NCBI GenBank assembly: GCA_013316045.1
Contig: WSNJ01000011.1
Span: 1 to 33,996 of the forward strand
Source: Clostridia bacterium
GTDB taxonomy: Bacteria; Bacillota; Clostridia; Christensenellales; Pumilibacteraceae
Direction: 5' to 3'
Length of the DNA: 33,996 bases
Each line of letters opens with the position of its first letter. Position 1 is the first letter of the stretch. Below, one piece after another: positions 25,061-32,922 of this stretch. A program made the translations under genes and the position numbers. The notes under the pieces are model-generated. The model was not told the DNA's origin. It saw only the letters and a program-made list of their open reading frames with translations, and did not search any database.

Positions 25061-25071
25061 TAGTGTATAAT
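25043..25071 (+). promoter_or_regulatory. possible promoter of nadK-argR-recN
   Basis: TTGTAT (25043-25048), 17-base spacer, TATAAT (25066-25071). The -35 matches only in its first three bases, and most of the element lies within the end of dxs. The predicted start is near 25078. Confidence 0.5.
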
Positions 25072-25084
25072 TGTAAAAAAAGCT

Positions 25085-25948
25085 ATGGATATGAATTTTA
25101 TGAAAGTCGGTATATACGCCAATATCAAAAAAGATAAGAATTTGGATATTACTAAAAAAATTATCGAGTTGTTTCGTAGCGAATCGATGAATTTTGTAGT
25201 ATATAAAGATGTTGCCGAAAACTTTAACAATGTAAAATCGTTTGATTTTACCGACAAAATGCGTCCCGACGTTATGGTAACGATAGGCGGCGACGGTACT
25301 ATTTTAGGTATAGCCGAATATTGTGCGAATAACCGTATACCTATTTTGGGCGTAAATCTCGGGAAGCTCGGTTTTCTTACCGAAATCGAAATAAGTAATT
25401 TGAGCGAAATCGCAAATGTATTGAAAAACGGGAATTATAATGTTGAAAAGCGCACTATGCTTTCAGCCGAAGTCAACGGCAAAAAAGTTTCTGCGCTTAA
25501 CGAAATAGTCGTGAAGCGTGAAAACGACGGAAGAATGGTATCGCTTGACGTATTTGTAAACGGCGGTTTTTTGGATAATTATTATTGCGACGGCTATATA
25601 GTTGCAACTCCGACGGGTTCAACGGCGTATTCGTTATCGGCGGGCGGCTCTATCATCAGTCCGATTGCCAACGTTTTCGCGCTTACGCCTATAAGTTCGC
25701 ATTCGCTGCATTCGCGTCCCGTTGTTATATCCGACACGGAAAAAATTGTATTATCGCTTAAAGGCGACGGAAACGCCGCTGCCGTTGTTGCCGACGGAAA
25801 AATTTGCGAAACAATCGGTTGCGCGCAGGAAATACATATTAAAAAATCAAATACGCAGGCTCTGTTTGTGCGCATTAAAGAAAACAACTTTTATTTGAAA
25901 TTACTTAGCAAGTTGAACACTTGGAGCGTTACCGGGGGAAGAGAATAA
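25085..25948 (+). CDS. nadK: NAD kinase
   Basis: 287 residues if the first ATG is used. The family body starts at residue 6 (MKVGIYANIKKDK), so ATG at 25100 is an equally good start; neither has a good Shine-Dalgarno. GGDG is at 68-71 in TIGGDGTILG, followed by NLGKLGFLTE, the SALNEIVVKRE strand and the adenine-site motif GSTAYSLSAGG. It phosphorylates NAD to NADP in the cytosol. The end overlaps the open frame before argR, and the placement dxs-nadK-argR-recN is canonical, except that tlyA is missing between dxs and nadK. Confidence 0.93.
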   Translation: MDMNFMKVGIYANIKKDKNLDITKKIIELFRSESMNFVVYKDVAENFNNVKSFDFTDKMRPDVMVTIGGDGTILGIAEYCANNRIPILGVNLGKLGFLTEIEISNLSEIANVLKNGNYNVEKRTMLSAEVNGKKVSALNEIVVKRENDGRMVSLDVFVNGGFLDNYYCDGYIVATPTGSTAYSLSAGGSIISPIANVFALTPISSHSLHSRPVVISDTEKIVLSLKGDGNAAAVVADGKICETIGCAQEIHIKKSNTQALFVRIKENNFYLKLLSKLNTWSVTGGRE

Positions 25949-25953
25949 CAACT

Positions 25954-26406
25954 ATGGCAAGAAATGCAAGACAACTCAAAATACTCGAACTTATAACAAA
26001 AAAAGATATAGAAACTCAGGATGAGCTGGCGGCAGAACTTATGCTCGCTCATTATAACGTTACGCAAGCAACCATATCGAGAGATATTAAAGAACTCGGA
26101 CTGATTAAAATAACTACTCCCGACGGTAGGCAAAAATATTCCAAAGACGTTGCCGACCACAGCGTTGCGAATAAAATCGTTAATGTTTTTAAGCATTGCG
26201 TTTTGAGTATCGACCACGCCGTTAATATAGTCGTAATAAAAACGCTTTCGGGAAGCGCAAATACGGCGGGTTTAATGATTGACAAATTAAATAACGGCGG
26301 AGTGTTGGGGTGCGTTGCCGGCGACGATACGGTTATGATTGTTACGCGAAGCGAAGACGTCGCCGTTGAAATAGTGGGCATATTAAACGAATTAGTGAAC
26401 GGATAA
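25954..26406 (+). CDS. argR: arginine repressor ArgR
   Basis: 150 residues from the ATG at 25954; an upstream TTG at 25921 in the same frame lies in nadK and is unlikely. The N-terminal winged helix (1-75) contains TQDELAAELMLAHYNVTQATISRDI, shown in part here, and the C-terminal hexamer and arginine-binding domain ends in the GCVAGDDTVMIV motif. It normally controls arginine genes and sits before recN in Bacillota. The GGGGGAAGAG stretch upstream is a purine-rich ribosome site. Confidence 0.94.
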   Translation: MARNARQLKILELITKKDIETQDELAAELMLAHYNVTQATISRDIKELGLIKITTPDGRQKYSKDVADHSVANKIVNVFKHCVLSIDHAVNIVVIKTLSGSANTAGLMIDKLNNGGVLGCVAGDDTVMIVTRSEDVAVEIVGILNELVNG

Positions 26407-26418
26407 AGAGAGAAGAAA

Positions 26419-28122
26419 ATGCTTAATAGGCTTATTTTACATAACGTAGCGTTGATAAAACATCTCGAACTCGAATTCTGCAATGCGCTTAATATTTTAA
26501 GCGGAGAAACGGGTGCGGGAAAATCTATTATAGTCGACGGTATAATGTTGTTGCTCGGAGAAAGGTACGATAAGACCGTTTTGCGCTTCGGGGAAGAAAA
26601 GGGATTTGTGGAAGGAGTTTTCGAATCCAATGAGCAAGCGAAAACGGTTTTGGATGAATTCGGTTTTGCCGACGAAGACACCGTTATAGTAAACAGAACT
26701 TTCAAATCCGACGGAAAAAGCGAAATACGTATAAACGGCAGGGCGGCGACAATTTCTATGCTGAGAAAGTTGACGGAAGTACTTGTTGATTTGTACGGTC
26801 AACACGAATATCAATCTCTATCAAAACCTAACGAACATTTACGTATTTTAAACTACTATGTCAGACATAGTATATCTGAGCTTTTGAAAGAGCTTGAAGC
26901 CGAATACAGAAATTACGTTAAAATATCAAAAGAATTAAAGGAAATAGGAAACACGTCCGAACGCGAGCGCAATATGGATATGCTGCGTTTTCAGATTGAC
27001 GAAATTAAAAAAGCAAATATTGCCGACGGTGAAGAAGAAGAACTTTTAGAGAAACGAAAGATTTATTTGGATGCCGAAAAAATTGCCGAAGCAATTTCGA
27101 ATGCAAGAGAGTCTTTGTCTTTTGCTGACGAAAGCAACGCAGTGCAAATTATCGAAACCGCGACCGCCGCAATCCGCGAAATTTCCGATATAAGCGACAT
27201 ATACGAAAATATTTACGAGCGCTTAAACTCCGTTATGATAGAGCTTGACGATATTGTCGAAACTCTCGGGACTCAACTCGAAGAAACGGAATTTAGTCCC
27301 GAAGATTTAGAATACGTCGAAAACAGGCTTAATGCTTTGCGCGGATTAAGGCGTAAATACGGCGATTTTGCCGCAATGAATAAGTTTTTGGAATCGGCAA
27401 AACAGCAACTGTACAAACTTGAAAACAGCGCGGAAATATTCGAGAAACTGCAAAGTGAAAAGGCTGTATCGATTAAGAAAATTTATAATTTGTCGGCAAA
27501 GCTATCCGAGATACGGCGTGCCGGTGCGGTTGAATTCGAAACCCTTATGAAGCGCGAGTTGAACGAGTTGGGAATGGAAGGCGCCGAATTCAAAATAGTA
27601 TTCGAAGAACTGCCGAAGTTTGAAGAGTGCGAAAAATATATATCTTCGGTCGGTATGGACAAAGCCGAATTTTATTTGAGCGCAAATGCAGGGCAACCGC
27701 TTAAACCGCTTGCAAAAATAATATCGGGCGGCGAGATGTCGAGATTTATGCTTGCGCTGAAAGTTATATCGAGTAGGGTGGATGATATTCCGACGATGAT
27801 ATTCGATGAAATCGATACGGGAATAAGCGGAAAGATAGGACAAGAAGTTGCGAAAAAACTTGCCGTAATTTCACGCTTTCACCAAGTACTATGCGTAACA
27901 CACCTTACACAAATAGCCGCAATGGCAGACAATCACTACTTAATAACAAAGACTAATGTGAATAATGCTACGGAAACCAAAGTCGAACTCTTGTCGGGTA
28001 GCGGAGTTATCGAAGAAATATCGAGATTGTCCGGCGCAAAAGACATAAGCGAAAAAGCATTTGAAAATGCCGCGCAAATGAAAGAATGGAGCGATAGTTT
28101 CAAGCGTTCCGTTAAAATATGA
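26419..28122 (+). CDS. recN: DNA repair protein RecN
   Basis: 567-residue SMC-like ATPase of double-strand break repair. Walker A is GETGAGKS (29-36), a long coiled coil with many Glu/Lys covers about 150-365, and the C-terminal head has ISGGEMSRFMLALK (signature) and TMIFDEIDTGISG (Walker B), then VLCVTHLTQIAAMAD. Length is typical. AGAGAGAAG lies before the ATG, 12 bases after argR. No LexA box is visible upstream. Confidence 0.96.
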   Translation: MLNRLILHNVALIKHLELEFCNALNILSGETGAGKSIIVDGIMLLLGERYDKTVLRFGEEKGFVEGVFESNEQAKTVLDEFGFADEDTVIVNRTFKSDGKSEIRINGRAATISMLRKLTEVLVDLYGQHEYQSLSKPNEHLRILNYYVRHSISELLKELEAEYRNYVKISKELKEIGNTSERERNMDMLRFQIDEIKKANIADGEEEELLEKRKIYLDAEKIAEAISNARESLSFADESNAVQIIETATAAIREISDISDIYENIYERLNSVMIELDDIVETLGTQLEETEFSPEDLEYVENRLNALRGLRRKYGDFAAMNKFLESAKQQLYKLENSAEIFEKLQSEKAVSIKKIYNLSAKLSEIRRAGAVEFETLMKRELNELGMEGAEFKIVFEELPKFEECEKYISSVGMDKAEFYLSANAGQPLKPLAKIISGGEMSRFMLALKVISSRVDDIPTMIFDEIDTGISGKIGQEVAKKLAVISRFHQVLCVTHLTQIAAMADNHYLITKTNVNNATETKVELLSGSGVIEEISRLSGAKDISEKAFENAAQMKEWSDSFKRSVKI

Positions 28123-28154
28123 AACGAATAACAATTTTTGATATTTCCGCACTC

Positions 28155-28183
28155 GCATAATATTAAGAATATTAAGTAAACTA
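28155..28183 (+). promoter_or_regulatory. candidate forespore (sigma-F/G) promoter of spoIVB
   Basis: GCATA (28155-28159), 17-base spacer, TAAACTA (28177-28183), against CATACTA of the sigma-G -10. In B. subtilis spoIVB is expressed by sigma-F and sigma-G. The predicted start falls on 28190, the A of the ATG. The match is only partial. Confidence 0.42.
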
Positions 28184-28189
28184 ATTATT

Positions 28190-29395
28190 ATGAAGCGTGT
28201 CGGTTTTTTGAAAATTACCGTATTAAAACTGCTGATATTGTCCGCAGTTTTTTTACTGATATCCAATATAGTTCCGTCAATCGTTGAAATTTCCAACATT
28301 CCCGCAGGAATAAGACTTTCAAGCGCAGAACTCGAAAATTTGAATATCAGACATATCGGCGTTCAGATTGACGGGGTTGCGGAAACCGCATCTTTTAACA
28401 GCGGGATAAATCAATGTAAACTTAAATTCAAATTATTTAATATATTGCCTATTAAATCCGTATCTGCCGAGATTGAACCCGAGAGAAAGGTATATCTGGG
28501 CGGTTTTCCGGTCGGAATTTCTCTTAAAGTCAACGGTGTATTGGTTGTTCAAAAGGTTGAAATCGATACTTACGCAGGAAAGGTCAAGCCGAATTCGGGT
28601 ATAGTGGACGGGGACATTATCATAGAAATGAATGGGAAAAGAGTGCTTTATGCCTCCGATATCACTGAAAATATGCAAAATTTCGGCGAAAACGACCGCA
28701 TAGTCGAAATGGTTGTTTTGCGCCACGGTGAAGAAGTCAAAATAACAGCTTATCCCGTAATCGAAAACTTAACGGGGTATTATAGGCTCGGACTTGCGGT
28801 AAAAGATATTGTAGACGGCATAGGTACTGTAAGTTTTGTCAGAACAGACGGTCGCTTCGCTTGCTTGGGCCATCCGATAAGCGGAAACGAAAATAATAGG
28901 GTTTTGCCTTGTTACAGCGGCAACATCTACGACTGTAAAATTTTAGGCTATTGCAAAGGAAGTAAAGGGGTTCCTGGGGAACTGAAAGGGGCTTTTACAA
29001 ACACTTCTTCACCGATAGGACGCATCGAAAAAAACAATGAGTTCGGAGTATACGGCACGGCAAACAAATCTTTATCCGCAGAATTGATTGACGTCGGAAG
29101 TCGCCATCTTGTAAAAATGGGAAAAGCGCAAATTGTAACCACAGTAAACGATAAATTGACGTATTATGATATAGAGATAGTTAAAGCAAACGTCCAAAAC
29201 TCGCCGAATGAAAAAGGAATGATAATAAGAGTAACCGATAAAAATCTGCTTTCGACAACCGGAGGAATTTTACAGGGAATGAGCGGTAGTCCGATAATAC
29301 AGGATAATAAGATTATAGGCGCCGTTACTCACGTATTTCTTAACGACCCGACAAAAGGCTTCGGCGTATACGCCGATTGGATGTACGAAAACTAA
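28190..29395 (+). CDS. spoIVB: SpoIVB serine peptidase (S55)
   Basis: 401 residues. A single N-terminal membrane helix (about 9-30) leads to a PDZ domain (about 100-185, KPNSGIVDGDIIIEMNGKRV quoted in full motif) and the S55 peptidase: H228 in CLGHPIS and S367 in GMSGSPIIQ, ending in the signature AVTHVFLNDPTKGFGVYADW. The forespore-made protease cleaves SpoIVFA to start sigma-K activation in the mother cell. It follows recN as in B. subtilis, but spo0A, which normally comes next, is absent. The ATG has no Shine-Dalgarno. Confidence 0.96.
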   Translation: MKRVGFLKITVLKLLILSAVFLLISNIVPSIVEISNIPAGIRLSSAELENLNIRHIGVQIDGVAETASFNSGINQCKLKFKLFNILPIKSVSAEIEPERKVYLGGFPVGISLKVNGVLVVQKVEIDTYAGKVKPNSGIVDGDIIIEMNGKRVLYASDITENMQNFGENDRIVEMVVLRHGEEVKITAYPVIENLTGYYRLGLAVKDIVDGIGTVSFVRTDGRFACLGHPISGNENNRVLPCYSGNIYDCKILGYCKGSKGVPGELKGAFTNTSSPIGRIEKNNEFGVYGTANKSLSAELIDVGSRHLVKMGKAQIVTTVNDKLTYYDIEIVKANVQNSPNEKGMIIRVTDKNLLSTTGGILQGMSGSPIIQDNKIIGAVTHVFLNDPTKGFGVYADWMYEN

Positions 29396-29468
29396 GCTGT
29401 TAAATAGATTGTTTATTAAGCATTGCAAGGGCGGGGATCACCAAAAACAAGCACAAAGACTCACTCAC

Positions 29469-29513
29469 AACTATTCGCAAAAGACAGCTTTTGCGTAAAG
29501 ATAGTTAGTTTTT
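29469..29513 (+). terminator. terminator after spoIVB
   Basis: CGCAAAAG (29476-29483) and CTTTTGCG (29488-29495) pair around ACAG; AACTAT/ATAGTT (29469-29474, 29501-29506) form an outer stem, and five T follow (29509-29513). The rest of the 243-base gap before the recombinase shows only AT-rich DNA and the recombinase promoter. Confidence 0.6.
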
Positions 29514-29603
29514 GCGCGCAAGCGGATGCGAATCGGATTTGTTTTAATTTTTAACTTAAATTTCGTTCTGAAATTCGGTTAGATTGCAGTTTAATTATTT
29601 TGC

Positions 29604-29632
29604 TTGATAATTATGAAAATTTATTATATACT
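29604..29632 (+). promoter_or_regulatory. sigma-A-type promoter of the tyrosine recombinase
   Basis: TTGATA (29604-29609), 17-base spacer, TATACT (29627-29632). The predicted start is 29639, the A of the recombinase ATG, so the message would be leaderless. Confidence 0.7.
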
Positions 29633-29638
29633 TAATAT

Positions 29639-30706
29639 ATGGCAAAAGACAATTATTTTGATAAACGCGCAGAAACAAACACTAATAAAATACGGGAAAT
29701 CGTTGAAACTTTCCCGACTTTTGCCAATGAATTTTTTATCGGAATTCAAACGAGAACGTCTGAGCTTACAAGATTAAATTACGCTTACGATTTGCGCATA
29801 TTTTTCGATTATTTATGTAAGAAAAAATTTAAGAACGCTATGACTCCGCAGGAACTAACTCTTAACGATTTGGAATTTGTTTCGGCGCTTGATATAGAAA
29901 TTTTCTTGGAATATTTGTCAAGTTATACATATAACGGCAAATCTTATAAATGTGGCGAATGCGCCAAAGAACGCAAACTTTCGACTCTCCGGTCATTTTT
30001 CAAATATTTTTTCAACAAAGATAAACTGTCTTGTAATGTTACCACAAAAGTCGAATTGCCCAAAAAGCACGAAAAAGCAATCGTACGTCTTGAACCGGAC
30101 GAGATTGTCAAACTGCTAAACGAAGCTGAAAATGCTACCGATATGAGCAAAAAGCAACAGGATTTTCATTCTCAGACAAAAATCCGCGACGTTGCAATAT
30201 TAACTTTGTTTTTGGGTACCGGAATTCGTATCAGCGAGCTTGTAGGCATAAACCGCGACGATATAGACATCGAAACCAACAGTTTTACGGTAACGCGCAA
30301 AGGCGGAAATAAGGCAATTTTATATTTTTCCGACGAAGTTGCCTCGGCGTTGAAAAATTACTTAAAATGGCTTGACGAACAGAAGGAAGTAAATACGGAA
30401 TTTTATTCCAAAATTAAAAATTATGATGCGATGTTCTTATCTATTCAGGGAAACAGAATTTCGGTGCGTGCCGTAGAATTGCTTGTAAAAAAATACAGTA
30501 AACTCATTACCCCGCTCAAAAAAATAACTCCGCATAAACTACGTAGTACATATGGTACGGAATTGTACCGCGAAACAAATGATATTTATATAGTTGCTGA
30601 TGTTTTGGGACACAAAGACGTTAACACCACAAAGAAACATTATGCCGCAATCAGCGAAGAAAGACGCAAAAAAGCCGCAACCGCCGTAAAACTGCGCGAC
30701 GATTAA
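29639..30706 (+). CDS. XerC/XerD-like tyrosine recombinase
   Basis: 355 residues. The N-terminal SAM-like domain (about 35-150) bears a Cys pair in YKCGECAKERKLSTLRSFF. The catalytic domain is complete: R197 (GTGIRISEL), K221 (RKGGNKA), H299 and R302 (PHKLRSTYG), H325 (LGHKD) and nucleophile Y335 (KKHYA). It is about 50 residues longer than XerC or XerD. No other phage or transposon gene lies near, and I saw no direct repeats flanking it, so a chromosomal Xer-type enzyme is more likely than a mobile integrase. It has its own promoter, no Shine-Dalgarno, and converges on the minus-strand PLP gene with only 12 bases between the stops and no terminator. Confidence 0.88.
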   Translation: MAKDNYFDKRAETNTNKIREIVETFPTFANEFFIGIQTRTSELTRLNYAYDLRIFFDYLCKKKFKNAMTPQELTLNDLEFVSALDIEIFLEYLSSYTYNGKSYKCGECAKERKLSTLRSFFKYFFNKDKLSCNVTTKVELPKKHEKAIVRLEPDEIVKLLNEAENATDMSKKQQDFHSQTKIRDVAILTLFLGTGIRISELVGINRDDIDIETNSFTVTRKGGNKAILYFSDEVASALKNYLKWLDEQKEVNTEFYSKIKNYDAMFLSIQGNRISVRAVELLVKKYSKLITPLKKITPHKLRSTYGTELYRETNDIYIVADVLGHKDVNTTKKHYAAISEERRKKAATAVKLRDD

Positions 30707-30718
30707 AGCCTTAGCAAA

Positions 30719-31951
30719 CTATTTATTTTTCATATTGTAAATCTCTTCGACGCATCTTTTGGCCGCTATTTTAATATGTTCGTAAGTTAGACCGCCCTGT
30801 AAATATGCAATATAAGGTTCTTTTATCGGCGAATCGGCGCTTAACTCGATTGATGCGCCTTGTACAAACGTACCGGCCGCCATAATAACTTTATGCGAAT
30901 ATCCCGGCATATCCCACGGATACGGGACGGCAAAACTATCTACCGGAGAACATTTTTGAATTGTCTGACAAAAGCTCACGAGTTCGCTTTCCGTATCGAA
31001 TTTTATTGATTTGATTATGTCGTTACAACGTTCTTGCGGTTTCGGCAAAGTTTCATATCCGAGCTTGTCAAACGCATATCCGAATAATACGGAGCCTTTG
31101 AGCGCTTGCGCCGTTACGTGCGGAGCCATAAACAATCCCTGATAAAAATTTCTATATCCCCCGCTGTATGAACCGATTTCCGTTCCGGTTCCCGGTGCGG
31201 TAAACCGCCCTTCTATTTGAGAAATATAACGTTCTTTACCCGCAATGTAACCGCCGGTCGAGGCAAGTCCGCCGCCCGGATTTTTTATTAAAGAGCCGAC
31301 TATAATATCTGCGCCCGCGTCGGTAGGCTCTGACGTGTCTACGAATTCGCCGTAACAATTATCTACCATAACACAAACTTCCGGCAAAATGTTTTTAACG
31401 TAACTTATTATATCGGAAAGTTCTTTACAGGAAAACGATTTTCTCCAAGAGTAACCTCTTGAACGCTGAACGGTAACAAGTTTGGGCTTTTTTTTCAATT
31501 CCGCTCTTATTTTTTCCTTGTCGAAATCTCCGTTTTCAAGCAATTCCACTTTTGAAAACGAGATTTTGAAATCTTTCAAAGACCCTATATTGTCGCCCGA
31601 AATCACTTCTTCAAGCGTATCGTAAGGCGTTCCGCTTATAGAAACGAATAAATCGTCGGGTCTTAAAATTCCGAATAATGCCATAGAAAGCGCGTGAGTG
31701 CCCGACGCTATAAGCGGCGAAACTATTGCTCTTTCGGTATTAAAAACGTCTGCAAAAATTTTCGCAAGAGTATCTCTGCCCACATCGTCATAACCGTAAC
31801 CCGTTGTGGGTGCAAAATGACGCAGAGCTACTTTATTATCAATAAAAGCATTTAATACTTTTTCCTGATTGTAAAGCGCTATTTTATCGATTTCGGCAAA
31901 AGTATCTTTGCAATCGTTTTCACATTCCGTTATAAATCTTTCAAAATCCAA
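30719..31951 (-). CDS. methionine gamma-lyase family PLP-dependent protein (YnbB-like)
   Basis: 410 residues of the fold-type I PLP family once called aluminium resistance protein. Features are an N-terminal FAPTTGYGYDDVGRDTL motif, ASGTHALSMALFGILRPDD for cofactor phosphate binding, MVDNCYGEF (PLP-ring Asp) and the Schiff-base lysine in GSLIKNPGGGLASTGGY. The start is TTG at 31951 with AAAGGCGG about 8 bases upstream. The biological substrate of this subfamily is not established. The order mutL-miaA-ynbB is usual in Bacillota, with hfq and lexA commonly nearby; both are missing here. Confidence 0.9.
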   Translation of the reverse strand: MDFERFITECENDCKDTFAEIDKIALYNQEKVLNAFIDNKVALRHFAPTTGYGYDDVGRDTLAKIFADVFNTERAIVSPLIASGTHALSMALFGILRPDDLFVSISGTPYDTLEEVISGDNIGSLKDFKISFSKVELLENGDFDKEKIRAELKKKPKLVTVQRSRGYSWRKSFSCKELSDIISYVKNILPEVCVMVDNCYGEFVDTSEPTDAGADIIVGSLIKNPGGGLASTGGYIAGKERYISQIEGRFTAPGTGTEIGSYSGGYRNFYQGLFMAPHVTAQALKGSVLFGYAFDKLGYETLPKPQERCNDIIKSIKFDTESELVSFCQTIQKCSPVDSFAVPYPWDMPGYSHKVIMAAGTFVQGASIELSADSPIKEPYIAYLQGGLTYEHIKIAAKRCVEEIYNMKNK

Positions 31952-31965
31952 TTTAATTACCGCCT

Positions 31966-32922
31966 TTATTGTACTATGTTTGACACATCACTGATAAATT
32001 GTTTAGTTTTTATCAAAATTTCACCATATTCATTGCTTTTTATAAATAGTTTGTTTGCTCTAATTCCCTTAAAATACGTTATTTGTCGCTTTGCATAATG
32101 TCGGGAATTTTGTTGCACGGCAAAGAGCGCTTTTTCAACAGGCTCATTATTTTCGATTGCGGAAACAATCTCTTTATACCCTATCGCCTGCATCGATTGG
32201 CAATTTTTATATTCGATAAGCGATTTGACTTCTTCCACAAGACCGTTTGTAAACATTGCCGCTACACGATTGTTAATATCTTCATATAATTTTTCACGCT
32301 CTTTTTCGAGAATAAAAAACAAATAATCGTATTCCGATTCCGTAACAAACGATTCGTTTTCACTTTTGGTTTTTCCCGAAACGTAAAATATTTCAAGAGC
32401 GCGAATGATGCGCTTCAAATCGTTAGGCATAATTTTTTTAGCCGCTGCCGAATCGATTCGAATAAGCTCTTCATATAGCGAAACTACACCTTCTTGTTCG
32501 GCGCGTATTTTCAGCTTTTCGCGCAATTCTTCCGATTTGGGTACGGTACATAAATTATAACCGTTAATAAGTGCGTTTATATATAGCCCGGTTCCACCGA
32601 CTACAATAGGAATTTTTCCGCTCGAAGCTATTTTTTCAATAGCCTGCTTGCAATCGGATACGAACTCGCCGACAGAATATTCTTCATTCGGATTTTTAAT
32701 ATCAATTAGCCAATGTCTTATTCCGCGCATTTGAGCGGCAGTGATTTTACCGGTTCCTATATCGAGTTTTTTATAAATCTGCATAGAGTCGGCGCTAATA
32801 ATCTCCGAATTGATTTCCTGCGCGAGATTTAATGATACATCGGTTTTTCCGACCGCCGTAGGTCCTGATATTATAATAAGTTTTTGCTTAGGTTTATTTA
32901 TCAAACTATCCGCTTGAACCAT
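31966..32922 (-). CDS. miaA: tRNA dimethylallyltransferase
   Basis: 318 residues from the ATG at 32922; a further upstream TTG in frame (32976) would add 18 basic residues and lies deeper in mutL, so I reject it. Motifs: P-loop GPTAVGKT, the SADSMQIYKKLDIGTGK switch, RHWLIDI, VVGGTGLYINALINGY, and QAIGYKE near the C terminus. It adds an isopentenyl group to A37 of tRNAs reading U-starting codons, using DMAPP from the MEP pathway encoded in part elsewhere in this window. The start overlaps the end of mutL by 22 bases; a TTG at 32904 is an alternative start. Confidence 0.94.
   Translation of the reverse strand: MVQADSLINKPKQKLIIISGPTAVGKTDVSLNLAQEINSEIISADSMQIYKKLDIGTGKITAAQMRGIRHWLIDIKNPNEEYSVGEFVSDCKQAIEKIASSGKIPIVVGGTGLYINALINGYNLCTVPKSEELREKLKIRAEQEGVVSLYEELIRIDSAAAKKIMPNDLKRIIRALEIFYVSGKTKSENESFVTESEYDYLFFILEKEREKLYEDINNRVAAMFTNGLVEEVKSLIEYKNCQSMQAIGYKEIVSAIENNEPVEKALFAVQQNSRHYAKRQITYFKGIRANKLFIKSNEYGEILIKTKQFISDVSNIVQ

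Noticed and set aside
29639-30706. Recombinase as integrase of a mobile element with flanking att sites
   Set aside because: No phage, relaxase or toxin genes and no obvious direct repeats are next to it; neighbours are conserved core genes.
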